From a virus, in IMG/VR virus record IMGVR_UViG_3300047552_002221, positions 1 to 22,182 of that record: a stretch of 22,182 bases of DNA; one strand, 5' to 3'. Positions within the stretch are counted from its first letter, which is position 1; each line of letters opens with the position of its first letter. Shown piece after piece: positions 1 to 7,759 of the stretch. The notes beneath the pieces are model-generated. The model was not told the origin of the DNA. It did not search any database and worked only from the letters and a program-made list of their open reading frames with translations. Both the position numbers and the translations under genes were made by a program.

Positions 1-596
1 GATGTATCCATATTGGTGCTTATGTTGGCTGTGAACGTGACATTTATAAGGTGTATGGCATTAATCCTGTAGCGTGGTTCGAGGCTGATCCAATCACGTA
101 CGCTAAGCTTGTTGCTAATGTTCTTCCATATAAAGGGCACACGACACACAATCTGCTTCTTGGTGACGTTGATCAGTCTGTTGTCCAATTCAATATCACA
201 AGCAAACCCGGCGTTAACGGAAACAATGGCTCATCTTCTTTTCTTCCGCTCGGTAAACATGCTGAACACCATCCACATATCACGGTGACAAAACAGATTG
301 TGCTTCCAATGAAGCGCTTTGACACCTTTGTCAAAGAGACATCCTTTGATGTTTCACTGTATAACTTCCTGAACGTTGACGTTCAAGGCGCTGAGCTTCA
401 TGTTATCAAAGGTATGGGTAATTTTATTAATGATATTGATTATATTGTTGTCGAAGTAAATGAGGCTGAGCTCTATAAAGGTGGCGCACTGCTCAAAGAA
501 CTTGACGCTTATCTTGTATCTCGTGGTTTCGTGATGACAGTCAAGAATATCAACAAATATGAATATGGTGACGCTTTTTATGTGAGGGAGCGATGA
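1..596 (+). CDS. FkbM-family SAM-dependent methyltransferase (5' end cut by window)
   Basis: The frame is open from the left edge, so the true start lies outside the window; the GTG at 51 is not a sensible start because it would cut off the cofactor site. The first visible codons (from base 3) read HIGAYVG followed by E, then WFEADP, which matches the SAM-binding motif and following strand of FkbM-type methyltransferases. Further on, NVDVQGAELHVIKGM is the characteristic FkbM D-x-x-G-x-E-x-x-x-x-x-G block, and the C-terminal half has the usual VVEVNEAELYKGG strand. Family members O-methylate sugars or similar small acceptors, often beside glycosyltransferases, as here. The stop overlaps the next start (ATGA), so the two are probably translationally coupled. 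Family call is secure; the acceptor is unknown. Confidence 0.85.
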   Translation, partial: CIHIGAYVGCERDIYKVYGINPVAWFEADPITYAKLVANVLPYKGHTTHNLLLGDVDQSVVQFNITSKPGVNGNNGSSSFLPLGKHAEHHPHITVTKQIVLPMKRFDTFVKETSFDVSLYNFLNVDVQGAELHVIKGMGNFINDIDYIVVEVNEAELYKGGALLKELDAYLVSRGFVMTVKNINKYEYGDAFYVRER

Positions 597-1402
597 CCAA
601 GATTTACAGCCTTGTTTTTGATTACCAGATTGCAAAAATGCAGGCCAGTGGTCGTCACTGGGCTGATGAAGCGTACAAGAACAAGGACTACATCTTCGCA
701 TACTCGGCGGCGTCAATCGCGACGTTTCTTGACAAGAATCCACACCTGCTCTACACGGTGTATACCGACGATCCTGACCTGCTGGCGCAAAAGATTGATG
801 CCTACGCCGTATCAACAAACAATCTCAACATCATCGATCACACAACAAAAATCCAAGAATGGACACAACACTCATATTGCTTCTGGCCGTTGATACAAGT
901 AGCCGAGATGCATTATTGCGGCGACGAAGATGCACTTAAGTTAGATAATGATTTGACGTGCCGTGGGAATATTGATATGATGCTGCGCGGAATGGAATCA
1001 GGTGTAACGTGGGCATGGAAGCATGAAAGACTATGTTCTAAGGGACGTGACTATTGGGGTGAGAGCTATGCTGCACGCAAGGGACTTGGGACAGATGACT
1101 TTCACATCTATAACACAGGTGTACTAGGTGTGCCAAGGACGCAACATATTGGCGCACGAAAGATTGTTGAGTATTGTGAGAAGCTGATTGCCGTCGACAT
1201 CTCGCCTGTTCACCGCTTCCCTGACAAGCCAGGTGTTGTTGCAAAGGTGTACAATACCTCAGATCAGGTTGCTGTCAACTACTTCTTCCACCAGGAGAAG
1301 CTGCAAGTGATGCCAGGGTACCATTTCTTCGATCACTGGTGCTATGAGAAGACCAAGGAACGCGTGCTTGTAGAAGCCGCATATTTGCTGAAGAAGCGAT
1401 GA
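593..1402 (+). CDS. GT8-like (GT-A fold) glycosyltransferase
   Basis: A 269-residue protein beginning with a MTKIYSLVFDYQ strand as in GT-A nucleotide-sugar transferases. LYTVYTDDPDLL near residues 53-64 resembles the second strand of that fold, KLDNDL at 116-121 offers a DxD-type metal/nucleotide-sugar site (D118 and D120), and YNTGVLGV at 173-180 is like the N-[ST]-G-x-x segment of GT8 and related families. No signal peptide or membrane segment is seen, so it should act in the cytoplasm. It overlaps the upstream methyltransferase by 4 bases and is followed by a 150-base gap. Donor and acceptor cannot be told. A distant nucleotidyl-transferase fold protein is the alternative. Confidence 0.7.
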   Translation: MTKIYSLVFDYQIAKMQASGRHWADEAYKNKDYIFAYSAASIATFLDKNPHLLYTVYTDDPDLLAQKIDAYAVSTNNLNIIDHTTKIQEWTQHSYCFWPLIQVAEMHYCGDEDALKLDNDLTCRGNIDMMLRGMESGVTWAWKHERLCSKGRDYWGESYAARKGLGTDDFHIYNTGVLGVPRTQHIGARKIVEYCEKLIAVDISPVHRFPDKPGVVAKVYNTSDQVAVNYFFHQEKLQVMPGYHFFDHWCYEKTKERVLVEAAYLLKKR

Positions 1403-1413
1403 AAGACGTTGTG

Positions 1414-1442
1414 TTGAACTTCTGAAATGATTGTACTCTTAT
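1414..1442 (+). promoter_or_regulatory. possible sigma-70-like promoter in the gap before the epimerase gene
   Basis: The 150-base gap 1403-1552 has no believable gene. It holds TTGAAC (1414-1419), a 17-base spacer and TCTTAT (1437-1442), a moderate match to a -35/-10 pair. No terminator is evident in the gap. The assignment is weak because AT-rich phage spacers give such matches by chance. Confidence 0.2.
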
Positions 1443-1552
1443 GAGTTGCTCACAAACAAGGTATGACCTAGCGTAAATTGATTGAAAAGTACAAGACATC
1501 TTTATCTGGCGGTCTGTAACCTTCTCAAACACAGTAAGATCTGACGGGTCAA

Positions 1553-2524
1553 ATGAAGAAGCGAGCGTTGGTTTGTGGTGGAAGCGGGTTTATTGGCAGT
1601 CATCTTGTCAAGCGACTAATCAGCGAAGGCTACGATGTAGTCAACGTTGATCTGAAGCAGCCCGAGTTTCGCGAGATCTACTTCGGAGAAACTTTTGTTC
1701 GAGGTGACTTGCGAGATCCGAAGCTCGTTCATGACATCATTAAAATGGGTTTTGACGAAGTTGCGCAAATGGCGGCAGACATGGGCGGAGCCGGCTTCGT
1801 ATTCACTGGCGAGAATGACGCAGATATCATGCACAACTCCGCATTGATCAATCTTAACATCCTAAATGCAATCGCCTCCCAGGCCTTCAAGCCGCGCGTT
1901 TTCTATTCTTCCTCTGCTTGCATTTATCCCGAGCGTAACCAGCTTGACCCAAATAATCCGGTGTGCACCGAAGACTCAGCGTACCCGGCAGCACCCGACA
2001 GTGAGTACGGATGGGAGAAGCTATTCAGCGAACGATTATACCTGTCATATCGCAAGAACAAGAAAATTGACTGTCGCATTGCTAGGTTTCATAACATTTT
2101 TGGACCACTTGGGACATACACTGGAGGTCGCGAGAAGGCCCCTGCTGCTATCTGTCGTAAAGTTGCACTTGCTAAGAATCTTAGCGAGATTGAAATTTGG
2201 GGTGATGGTAAACAAACACGAAGTTTTCTATACATTGACGAGTGTATCGAGGGAGTGCGTCGACTGATGCAATCTGACTACTACCTTCCCATTAACATTG
2301 GTTCTGATGAGATGGTAACAATCAACCGACTCGCTGAACTGGTTATCAATATATCTGGCAAACAAGGCATTAAGCTTAAGCATGTGCCTGGTCCTCAAGG
2401 TGTACGTGGTCGTTGCTCTGATAATCTGCTCATTGAACAGGTGCTTGGGTGGCGTCCAACAATGAAGTTGAATGATGGTCTAGCACTGACATATGAGTGG
2501 ATTTCAAAGATAGTGGGACCGTGA
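1553..2524 (+). CDS. gme: GDP-mannose 3,5-epimerase-like (extended SDR)
   Basis: A 323-residue extended short-chain dehydrogenase/reductase. The N-terminal Rossmann motif is GGSGFIG (residues 9-15). MAADMGGAGF (73-82), SSSACIYPE (119-127), Y152-x3-K156, RFHNIFGP (178-185), GGREKAPAAICRK (191-203) and QTRSFLYIDECIEGV (221-235) all fit GDP-mannose 3,5-epimerase closely. In the Arabidopsis enzyme, as I recall it, the active-site residues are C145, Y174, K178 and K217; here C123, Y152, K156 and K195 have exactly the same spacing. Known enzymes convert GDP-mannose to GDP-L-galactose and GDP-L-gulose using bound NAD. It sits among glycosyltransferases, suggesting it supplies a donor sugar. A related nucleotide-sugar epimerase with altered specificity is the alternative. 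Confidence 0.85.
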   Translation: MKKRALVCGGSGFIGSHLVKRLISEGYDVVNVDLKQPEFREIYFGETFVRGDLRDPKLVHDIIKMGFDEVAQMAADMGGAGFVFTGENDADIMHNSALINLNILNAIASQAFKPRVFYSSSACIYPERNQLDPNNPVCTEDSAYPAAPDSEYGWEKLFSERLYLSYRKNKKIDCRIARFHNIFGPLGTYTGGREKAPAAICRKVALAKNLSEIEIWGDGKQTRSFLYIDECIEGVRRLMQSDYYLPINIGSDEMVTINRLAELVINISGKQGIKLKHVPGPQGVRGRCSDNLLIEQVLGWRPTMKLNDGLALTYEWISKIVGP

Positions 2525-2567
2525 GCTCACTTGGAGATACACTCAAGTTTATCAAAAGATTAACTAA

Positions 2568-3335
2568 ATGAAGTTTTTTACTAAACGGTTTGATACTGTC
2601 ATGATACGACACGTGTTTGCTAAGGCTAGTCCTTTCCCACACGTTGTTATTGACAATGCGTTAGATGAAACAGCATTACGTGATCTTTTGAGTCGTTACC
2701 CAAAAATTGAAGACAAGTCATGGTGGCACTATGACAATCCGCTCGAGCGCAAGTTCGCTCTAAATGACTTGTCCCAGCTCGATGGAGTCTTTCGTGAATT
2801 CTTTGATGAGGCTAACTCGTCTGAAGTTGTTGCCCAGTTAGGCAGATTAGCCGAGTTAGATGGTCTTATTCCCGATCTTTCCTTACGTGGCGGCGGCCTT
2901 CATCAGATTGCTCCAGGTGGCAAACTTGACGTACACGAGGACTTCAATGTCAACCTCGACATGCAAGCCTTGCGTAAGTTAAACATGATCATTTATCTCA
3001 ATGAAAATTGGGATGAGTCATACGGTGGTCACCTGCAATTGTGGAATGCGGATATGACACGATGCGAGAAGAAGATTCTCCCGATATTCAACCGTGTGGT
3101 CATCTTTCGCACTGACATGCAATCAAACCATGGTCACCCTGATCCACTCATAGCACCTCCGGGTATGACGCGGAAATCACTTGCTGTGTATTATTACACT
3201 CCTATGACGGAAAATGATATCGTTGAGTATACATCGACAAAGTATAAGAAGCGCCCTGATGATCCTGACGATAAAACGATTGATGAGCTTCGCGTTCAAC
3301 GCGTGAAAGGACGAGTAGCAGATAAACACACATGA
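2568..3335 (+). CDS. 2-oxoglutarate/Fe(II)-dependent oxygenase (prolyl-4-hydroxylase type)
   Basis: A 255-residue protein with the double-stranded beta-helix iron site of this superfamily. H123-x-D125 lies in KLDVHEDFN, the distal iron ligand is most likely H188 in SNHGHPDPL, and R202 in TRKSLAVYYYTP is placed to bind 2-oxoglutarate. LNMIIYLNENWDESYGGHLQLW (split as LNMIIYLN and the GGHLQLW strand, about 138-159) is the usual core. Such enzymes hydroxylate protein side chains, sugars or other small molecules and are frequent in marine and T4-like phages. Its place between nucleotide-sugar and glycosyltransferase genes suggests a glycan or glycoprotein substrate, which is inference. The gap before it (2525-2567) contains only a 16-codon frame. 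Confidence 0.85.
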   Translation: MKFFTKRFDTVMIRHVFAKASPFPHVVIDNALDETALRDLLSRYPKIEDKSWWHYDNPLERKFALNDLSQLDGVFREFFDEANSSEVVAQLGRLAELDGLIPDLSLRGGGLHQIAPGGKLDVHEDFNVNLDMQALRKLNMIIYLNENWDESYGGHLQLWNADMTRCEKKILPIFNRVVIFRTDMQSNHGHPDPLIAPPGMTRKSLAVYYYTPMTENDIVEYTSTKYKKRPDDPDDKTIDELRVQRVKGRVADKHT

Positions 3336-3426
3336 ATATGTGAATAAAAATATACTTTTAGAGTGATATCAAAAACTTAATCATATCTGGTTGAAGAACT
3401 TCGAGTCAAACTATTATCCTTTTGAC

Positions 3427-4332
3427 ATGAAAGTTTATGCTCTTCCTGCTGCCGAAGACTGGATCGTCGACCAACTTGTTGATGACTTCAACTTTACATG
3501 CAAAGACATCGCTGTCCTCAATCCTAAAGAAGCCGATTTAATTTGGCTGATCTCAGATTGGAGATGGCGCTTGCTCGGACCACAAGACCTTAATTCAAAA
3601 AAGGTTGTCACTACCGTGCATCACATTGTCCCTGAGAAATTTGACAAGGTGGCACGAATGGATTTTGCCTCGCGCGATGCGTATACGAACATGTACCACG
3701 TCTATAACACGCGCACATACGATTTTATTCGACCACTCACGAAAAAGGAAATTCGACTTATTCCATATTGGGCGAACCCGTCGCGATGGAAGAAGAGCGA
3801 GCTTAACAAAGCTGAACTTCGCAAGAAGTATGGTTTACCGGAAAATGCTTATCTCGTTGGTTCATTTCAACGAGATACAGAGGGACATGATCTCAAGTCT
3901 CCGAAGTTGGAGAAAGGCCCCGACTTGCTCGCGGATTTTCTCATCAAAATGTGGTACGCTAGCGCGAACACTCACATTGTTTTGGGTGGTTGGCGCCGTC
4001 AGTACTTGATGAGTCGTCTTGATGCCGTCGGTGCAAAGTACACATACTTTGAGCGCCCTCCACAGGAGACACTCAACGAATTGTATCAGACACTTGACTT
4101 ATATCCAGTCACCGCACGTCACGAAGGTGGCCCGCAAGCACTCATCGAATGTGGACTGCTTGATGTTCCGGTTGTGTCGAGACCAGTCGGCATTGCAGAA
4201 CAGGTTTTGCCATCAAAAGCGATTAGAGATGACGTATCAGAAGCAATTCCAACTATTCCAAATGTCGAACATATGAAGCTCGATAAAGGGATTGAACCGT
4301 ATCGTCAGATGTTTGAAGATGTATTGCGATGA
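3427..4332 (+). CDS. GT-B glycosyltransferase (GT4-like)
   Basis: I chose ATG 3427 (301 residues, beginning MKVYALPAAEDW) over the in-frame TTG at 3391 because the first strand of the GT-B fold starts there; neither has a clear Shine-Dalgarno sequence. The C-terminal half has YLVGSFQRD, a THIVLGGW strand near 182-189 and HEGGPQALIECGLLDVPVVS (about 232-251), where E233 and E241 form the EX7E motif of retaining GT4 enzymes. It is shorter than usual GT4 proteins (about 350-400), chiefly in the N-terminal domain. It is soluble by sequence. The stop overlaps the start of the next small gene (ATGA). Donor and acceptor are unknown. Confidence 0.8.
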   Translation: MKVYALPAAEDWIVDQLVDDFNFTCKDIAVLNPKEADLIWLISDWRWRLLGPQDLNSKKVVTTVHHIVPEKFDKVARMDFASRDAYTNMYHVYNTRTYDFIRPLTKKEIRLIPYWANPSRWKKSELNKAELRKKYGLPENAYLVGSFQRDTEGHDLKSPKLEKGPDLLADFLIKMWYASANTHIVLGGWRRQYLMSRLDAVGAKYTYFERPPQETLNELYQTLDLYPVTARHEGGPQALIECGLLDVPVVSRPVGIAEQVLPSKAIRDDVSEAIPTIPNVEHMKLDKGIEPYRQMFEDVLR

Positions 4333-4499
4333 AATATGTTTATTTGATTGTCTTTTTTTGTTTTTTCACGATCTTTGCCGTTGCGCTTATAAAAGATAAT
4401 CAAATCGCTAAGCTTAGATCGACTTGTGAAGCCCGTGGAGGTCGTCTTGTCCAATTCTATGACAGTCACGAGTGCGTCGATAAAAACATCTTCCGATGA
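4329..4499 (+). CDS. small single-span membrane protein with a Cys pair (56 aa)
   Basis: A short gene overlapping the glycosyltransferase stop by 4 bases (ATGA). The first ~20 residues (MKYVYLIVFFCFFTIFAVAL) form a strong membrane segment or signal anchor. The tail holds STCEARGGRLVQFYDSHECV, that is C33-x3-RGG and C49, a pattern often seen in small exported or membrane-tethered phage proteins where the two Cys may form a disulfide. No function is assigned. The tight overlap on the left, and a methyltransferase start 11 bases after its stop, argue that it is real. Confidence 0.65.
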   Translation: MKYVYLIVFFCFFTIFAVALIKDNQIAKLRSTCEARGGRLVQFYDSHECVDKNIFR

Positions 4500-4509
4500 G
4501 CATACTGTG

Positions 4510-5322
4510 ATGAACAACGTATACCAAACCCTGATTGATCTTGATTGCTCTGAACTTATATCTGGGCTCGTTGCATGGGGATATCCAAGACGTTCTGTGC
4601 CATATAGCGATGAGATCCTACATGCGTTTGAGAAGCAAAATATAATTGCTTCTGAACAACAAAAGCGCGAGTTTCTTGTATTCAAGACAAAATATCAAGC
4701 GTTATCATCAGATAAACGTGATGAGCTTTGTTTGTGGGCATACGCTTCATTTGCAAATCATGCTTGGACTCGTGAAGGCAAAAAATTCAATCGTCCTGAG
4801 TGGGCACTTAAAAACTTTTTTGCAAAATATAATATCGCATCTGGCACCTTACTTGACGTTGCTCCTGCTCACGGACATCACGGTGTTCTCATCTTTAGAG
4901 AACGTCTGTCTGATATGAAAGTGGAGACTTGTGACATGCTTCCATGTTTCACAAAGCTTTTGACACTATACGGTCTAGACGTTGAACATTACGATGCAAG
5001 ATTTGATAGGCTTGATAATGTGTATGCAGGACACTCTTTCAATGCAATTACATGCACTGAAGTGCTTGAACATGTTGATGATGAAAGTGAAAAGAACATC
5101 CTTTCAGGTTTAGCGACAATTGTAAAACCCGGTGGAAAGGTGTTGTTTACCTTTCCAGTTCACGCACTCACTCAAACTGTTCCTGAGCCAATGGGTCATA
5201 TTAGACAACCCAACACGAAACAAATAGCTGAACGATGTCAAGTTAATTTTCTTGCTCTTGAAGATGGTGAATTTGATAGTGGAAAGACTCATCAACGCTT
5301 TCTTATTTTGGAGCGAAAATGA
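4510..5322 (+). CDS. class I SAM-dependent methyltransferase
   Basis: The longest open frame begins at a GTG (4426) inside the preceding small gene, but ATG 4510 lies 11 bases after that gene's stop and is preferred, giving 270 residues. LLDVAPAHGHHG (about 114-125) is a variant motif I, with Pro-Ala-His where DxGxGxG is usual. CTEVLEHVDDES (182-193) is the typical post-motif II segment, and VKPGGKVLFTFP (205-216) is motif III. These define a methyltransferase-11/23-like Rossmann domain. The ~100-residue N-terminal extension is helical and not recognised. Its place between two glycosyltransferases suggests it methylates a sugar or sugar-linked group. The stop overlaps the next start (ATGA). 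Confidence 0.8.
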   Translation: MNNVYQTLIDLDCSELISGLVAWGYPRRSVPYSDEILHAFEKQNIIASEQQKREFLVFKTKYQALSSDKRDELCLWAYASFANHAWTREGKKFNRPEWALKNFFAKYNIASGTLLDVAPAHGHHGVLIFRERLSDMKVETCDMLPCFTKLLTLYGLDVEHYDARFDRLDNVYAGHSFNAITCTEVLEHVDDESEKNILSGLATIVKPGGKVLFTFPVHALTQTVPEPMGHIRQPNTKQIAERCQVNFLALEDGEFDSGKTHQRFLILERK

Positions 5323-6314
5323 AAGGACATATTCTTCGCTACGGCATTGATCAGCGTGACCACCTTGTTCACTTCTTAAATTGTTTCTATGCGAAAAATG
5401 CCAACGGTGAAGTTGTTGATAATCAACTAACGCCAGGACACCTAGGAAGCAATCTTTCCGGTTTTGTTTATGAACGAAGAGGAAAGAACTTTTTGGTTAT
5501 TTTTGACGGTGATGACGGTTCTGGTATTACAATGGCTGACTGTAAAATCAATTGGCCACGATTCCAACAGCTCTTGGAGCGAAACAACATTCAAGACTAT
5601 CTCGTTTTTAAAATTAGTCACGCAAAACACTCAGAGCATCGTGAGTTTTATCCGTTCAAAACAGACGTGTATCCGTTTGCCTTGATGACAAACTTCCCGA
5701 AGAAAATTTTCAAGATTGCCGACGAGATGAAACCTGTAACGAAGGACATCGATGTTTTATTTGTCGGTGGTAAGGTTCATGATCGCAACTATCCATATTG
5801 TTGGCCTAAACACCGTGACATGAACCAACATTGGCCTACAAATCGAAAAATTGGCTACGCGAAGCTCCTTGAGATCAAGGAACTTCGTAAAGATCTTAAC
5901 ATTGTTGCGATTGATGGACTCCTTCCTGCCGATCAGTACTACTCAATGGTAAATCGAACCAAGATTTGTCTGGATTTTCCAGGCATCTCGGTCTCTAGTC
6001 GAAAATTTTATGAGTTTATGATATTAGGCAAGTGTGTGGTTGCATTAGAACAGAATAATTGTTGCTGGCCACTAGTAGAGAATGAGCATTACGTGTCACT
6101 CGGTCAGGATTATGACTACAAAACGTTAGAATCAACGATTGATAGACTTTTGAAGGATCCGAGTATCATAGACAATATTGGACAAAAAGCAGCATCTCTT
6201 CGACCTCTCATGAGTCATGAAGCAGTTGGTGAATATGTGGAACAAACTGTTGATGCACATGTAGAAGCTTATTTTGATGGCACTCTTAATAATAAAAGAG
6301 TGTGGTATAAGTGA
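5319..6314 (+). CDS. CgeB-like GT-B glycosyltransferase
   Basis: A 331-residue protein with a clear Shine-Dalgarno (GGAG, 6 bases before ATG) that overlaps the upstream stop. The C-terminal half has IDVLFVGGKVHDR, NLNIVAIDG and LPADQYYSMVNRTKICLDFPG, then SSRKFYEFMILGKCVVALE and a closing region with LLKDPSIIDNIGQKA. This order (strand, pseudo-nucleotide site, 'KFYEFMILGKCVV' helix, terminal helix) is that of the CgeB/GT1-like glycosyltransferases, which act on sugars of spore coats and cell surfaces. The N-terminal half (MKGHILRYGIDQRD and following) is less conserved. No membrane segment is seen. Donor and acceptor are unknown. Confidence 0.6.
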   Translation: MKGHILRYGIDQRDHLVHFLNCFYAKNANGEVVDNQLTPGHLGSNLSGFVYERRGKNFLVIFDGDDGSGITMADCKINWPRFQQLLERNNIQDYLVFKISHAKHSEHREFYPFKTDVYPFALMTNFPKKIFKIADEMKPVTKDIDVLFVGGKVHDRNYPYCWPKHRDMNQHWPTNRKIGYAKLLEIKELRKDLNIVAIDGLLPADQYYSMVNRTKICLDFPGISVSSRKFYEFMILGKCVVALEQNNCCWPLVENEHYVSLGQDYDYKTLESTIDRLLKDPSIIDNIGQKAASLRPLMSHEAVGEYVEQTVDAHVEAYFDGTLNNKRVWYK

Positions 6315-6353
6315 GTGTTCATCTAATATGTCATTCAATTTTGAAAATAAACG

Positions 6354-6833
6354 ATGAACATTTTTGTATTGTCAAATGAACCGATTGAAGCAGCAAAGGC
6401 ACAATGTAACTCCCATGTTGTCAAAATGATTTTAGAGACAGCACAATTGCTTTCAGCAGCTCACCCACCCGAAGTTGCTCCATATAAACATACACACCTC
6501 AACCATCCGTGTTCGAAATGGACTCGTACTAGTCTAGCCAATTACACTTGGTTAGTACAACACGGGCTAGCTTTATGTTCCGAATACACAGCGCGTTACA
6601 GTAAGATACATAAAACGCAAGCCATTTTGGAGTGGTTAGCAAGTAATTTGCCCAATATTCCTGATATTGGACAAACTCCGTTTGTTGTTGCTGTGAAAGA
6701 CCCTGAATACTGGCGTGAAAATCCTGTTGAGACGTATCGGGCTTACTATATTGGCAGTAAGAAACGGTTTGCACGTTGGGCACCAAGAGCCAATCCACCT
6801 TCGTGGTGGCCGTTTACTGAGGAAAATAAATGA
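6354..6833 (+). CDS. conserved phage protein of the HVVKM..E.AQLL type, function unknown
   Basis: A 159-residue protein starting MNIFVLSNEP and containing CNSHVVKMILETAQLLSAAH (about 18-37), YKHTHLNHPCSKW, NYTWLVQHGLALCSEYTARY, a KIHKT segment and a C-terminal ETYRAYYIGSKKRFARW with PPSWWPF. I recognise this arrangement from uncharacterised proteins common in T4-like aquatic phages, but know of no established function. The conserved His, Lys, Glu and Trp residues look enzyme-like. The protein is soluble. It is not obviously part of sugar metabolism although it sits inside the cassette, and its stop overlaps the dehydrogenase start (ATGA). Confidence 0.65.
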   Translation: MNIFVLSNEPIEAAKAQCNSHVVKMILETAQLLSAAHPPEVAPYKHTHLNHPCSKWTRTSLANYTWLVQHGLALCSEYTARYSKIHKTQAILEWLASNLPNIPDIGQTPFVVAVKDPEYWRENPVETYRAYYIGSKKRFARWAPRANPPSWWPFTEENK

Positions 6834-7759
6834 AGAAAAGTGTGGCATGTATTGGAAATGGCTTTGTTGGCGGTTCGTTGACAACTGTGATGAGCGAGCG
6901 CGGCTTCGATGTTTATGCGTATGACAAAACAGGAAAGTACGTGACTAATGCTACACCATGTGTAAAAGCATCAAGCTGCGATTCACGTTTTCCTAACTCA
7001 GTTAACGAACTGGTAAATGCGTGTGAATCCATAACAAACTTTTCTGGCATTTACTTTGTGTGCGTACCAACTCCAATGCATGAGGACGGTTCAGCTGACC
7101 TCAGCATCGTCGAGAGTGTGCTCACTGAATTAGCCACGCAACCAGGTGAGCGTATTGCGGTCGTAAAGTCAACGGTCCCGCCAGGCAGCACAGAACGCTG
7201 GAACAAAGAATTTGAGAGCAGCGGTCTACGAGTTGTGTTTTGCCCCGAATTTCTCACAGAGGCCAATGCGCTTGATGACATGCGGAATCAAAATCGCATT
7301 GTGCTTGGCGGGCCACGACCACATATTAACAAAGTGAAGGCTATTTTTCAAGCAGCCTTCCCAAAGGTACCAATTATCAAGACAAGTAGCACGACTGCTG
7401 AGTGTGTAAAATACACAACTAATTGTTTTCTTGCAACCAAGATTGCATTTGCAAATGAGCTTGCTCAAATATGCGAAGCGCTGGATGCATCTGGGCTTAA
7501 TATTGATTACGACAAGGTAATCGAATACTCGAAATTTGATGAGCGTCTTGGAAACTACGGATGGACTGTACCGGGACCTGATGGTCATCGAGGTTTTGGT
7601 TTGAGCTGCTTCCCAAAAGACATAAATGCTTTAATGAGTGTCGCGAGAAAACTTGGTGTTGATCCAAAGGTAATGTCTGCAGCTTGGTCAAAGAATCTGG
7701 AGGTTCGACCTGAGCGTGACTGGGAACTTCTCATAGGTCGAGCAGTCACCAAAAAATAA
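6830..7759 (+). CDS. UDP-glucose/GDP-mannose dehydrogenase lacking the C-terminal domain
   Basis: A 309-residue protein with a GAGGA-type Shine-Dalgarno and an ATGA overlap with the upstream stop. The NAD Rossmann motif is IGNGFVGGS (8-16), followed by FVCVPTPM (76-83), KSTVPPGST (113-121), PEFLTEANALDD (139-150), the ECVKYTTNCFLATKIAFANE block (191-210, with the conserved Lys) and the catalytic-Cys segment GFGLSCFPKDINAL (255-268, Cys260; the usual GG before Ser is GL). These are the N-terminal and central domains of NAD-dependent nucleotide-sugar 6-dehydrogenases, which oxidise a sugar C6 hydroxyl to a carboxylate. Family members are usually ~390-450 residues; here the protein ends just after the central helix, so the C-terminal sugar-nucleotide domain is absent. 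Activity and substrate are uncertain. Confidence 0.85.
   Translation: MKKSVACIGNGFVGGSLTTVMSERGFDVYAYDKTGKYVTNATPCVKASSCDSRFPNSVNELVNACESITNFSGIYFVCVPTPMHEDGSADLSIVESVLTELATQPGERIAVVKSTVPPGSTERWNKEFESSGLRVVFCPEFLTEANALDDMRNQNRIVLGGPRPHINKVKAIFQAAFPKVPIIKTSSTTAECVKYTTNCFLATKIAFANELAQICEALDASGLNIDYDKVIEYSKFDERLGNYGWTVPGPDGHRGFGLSCFPKDINALMSVARKLGVDPKVMSAAWSKNLEVRPERDWELLIGRAVTKK

Noticed and set aside
354-818. Long minus-strand open frame opposite the first two genes
   Set aside because: It is antisense to well-supported methyltransferase and glycosyltransferase genes and shows no recognisable protein features.
6354-6833. T4 DenV-type pyrimidine dimer glycosylase
   Set aside because: The sequence does not resemble DenV as I know it; left as a conserved protein of unknown function.
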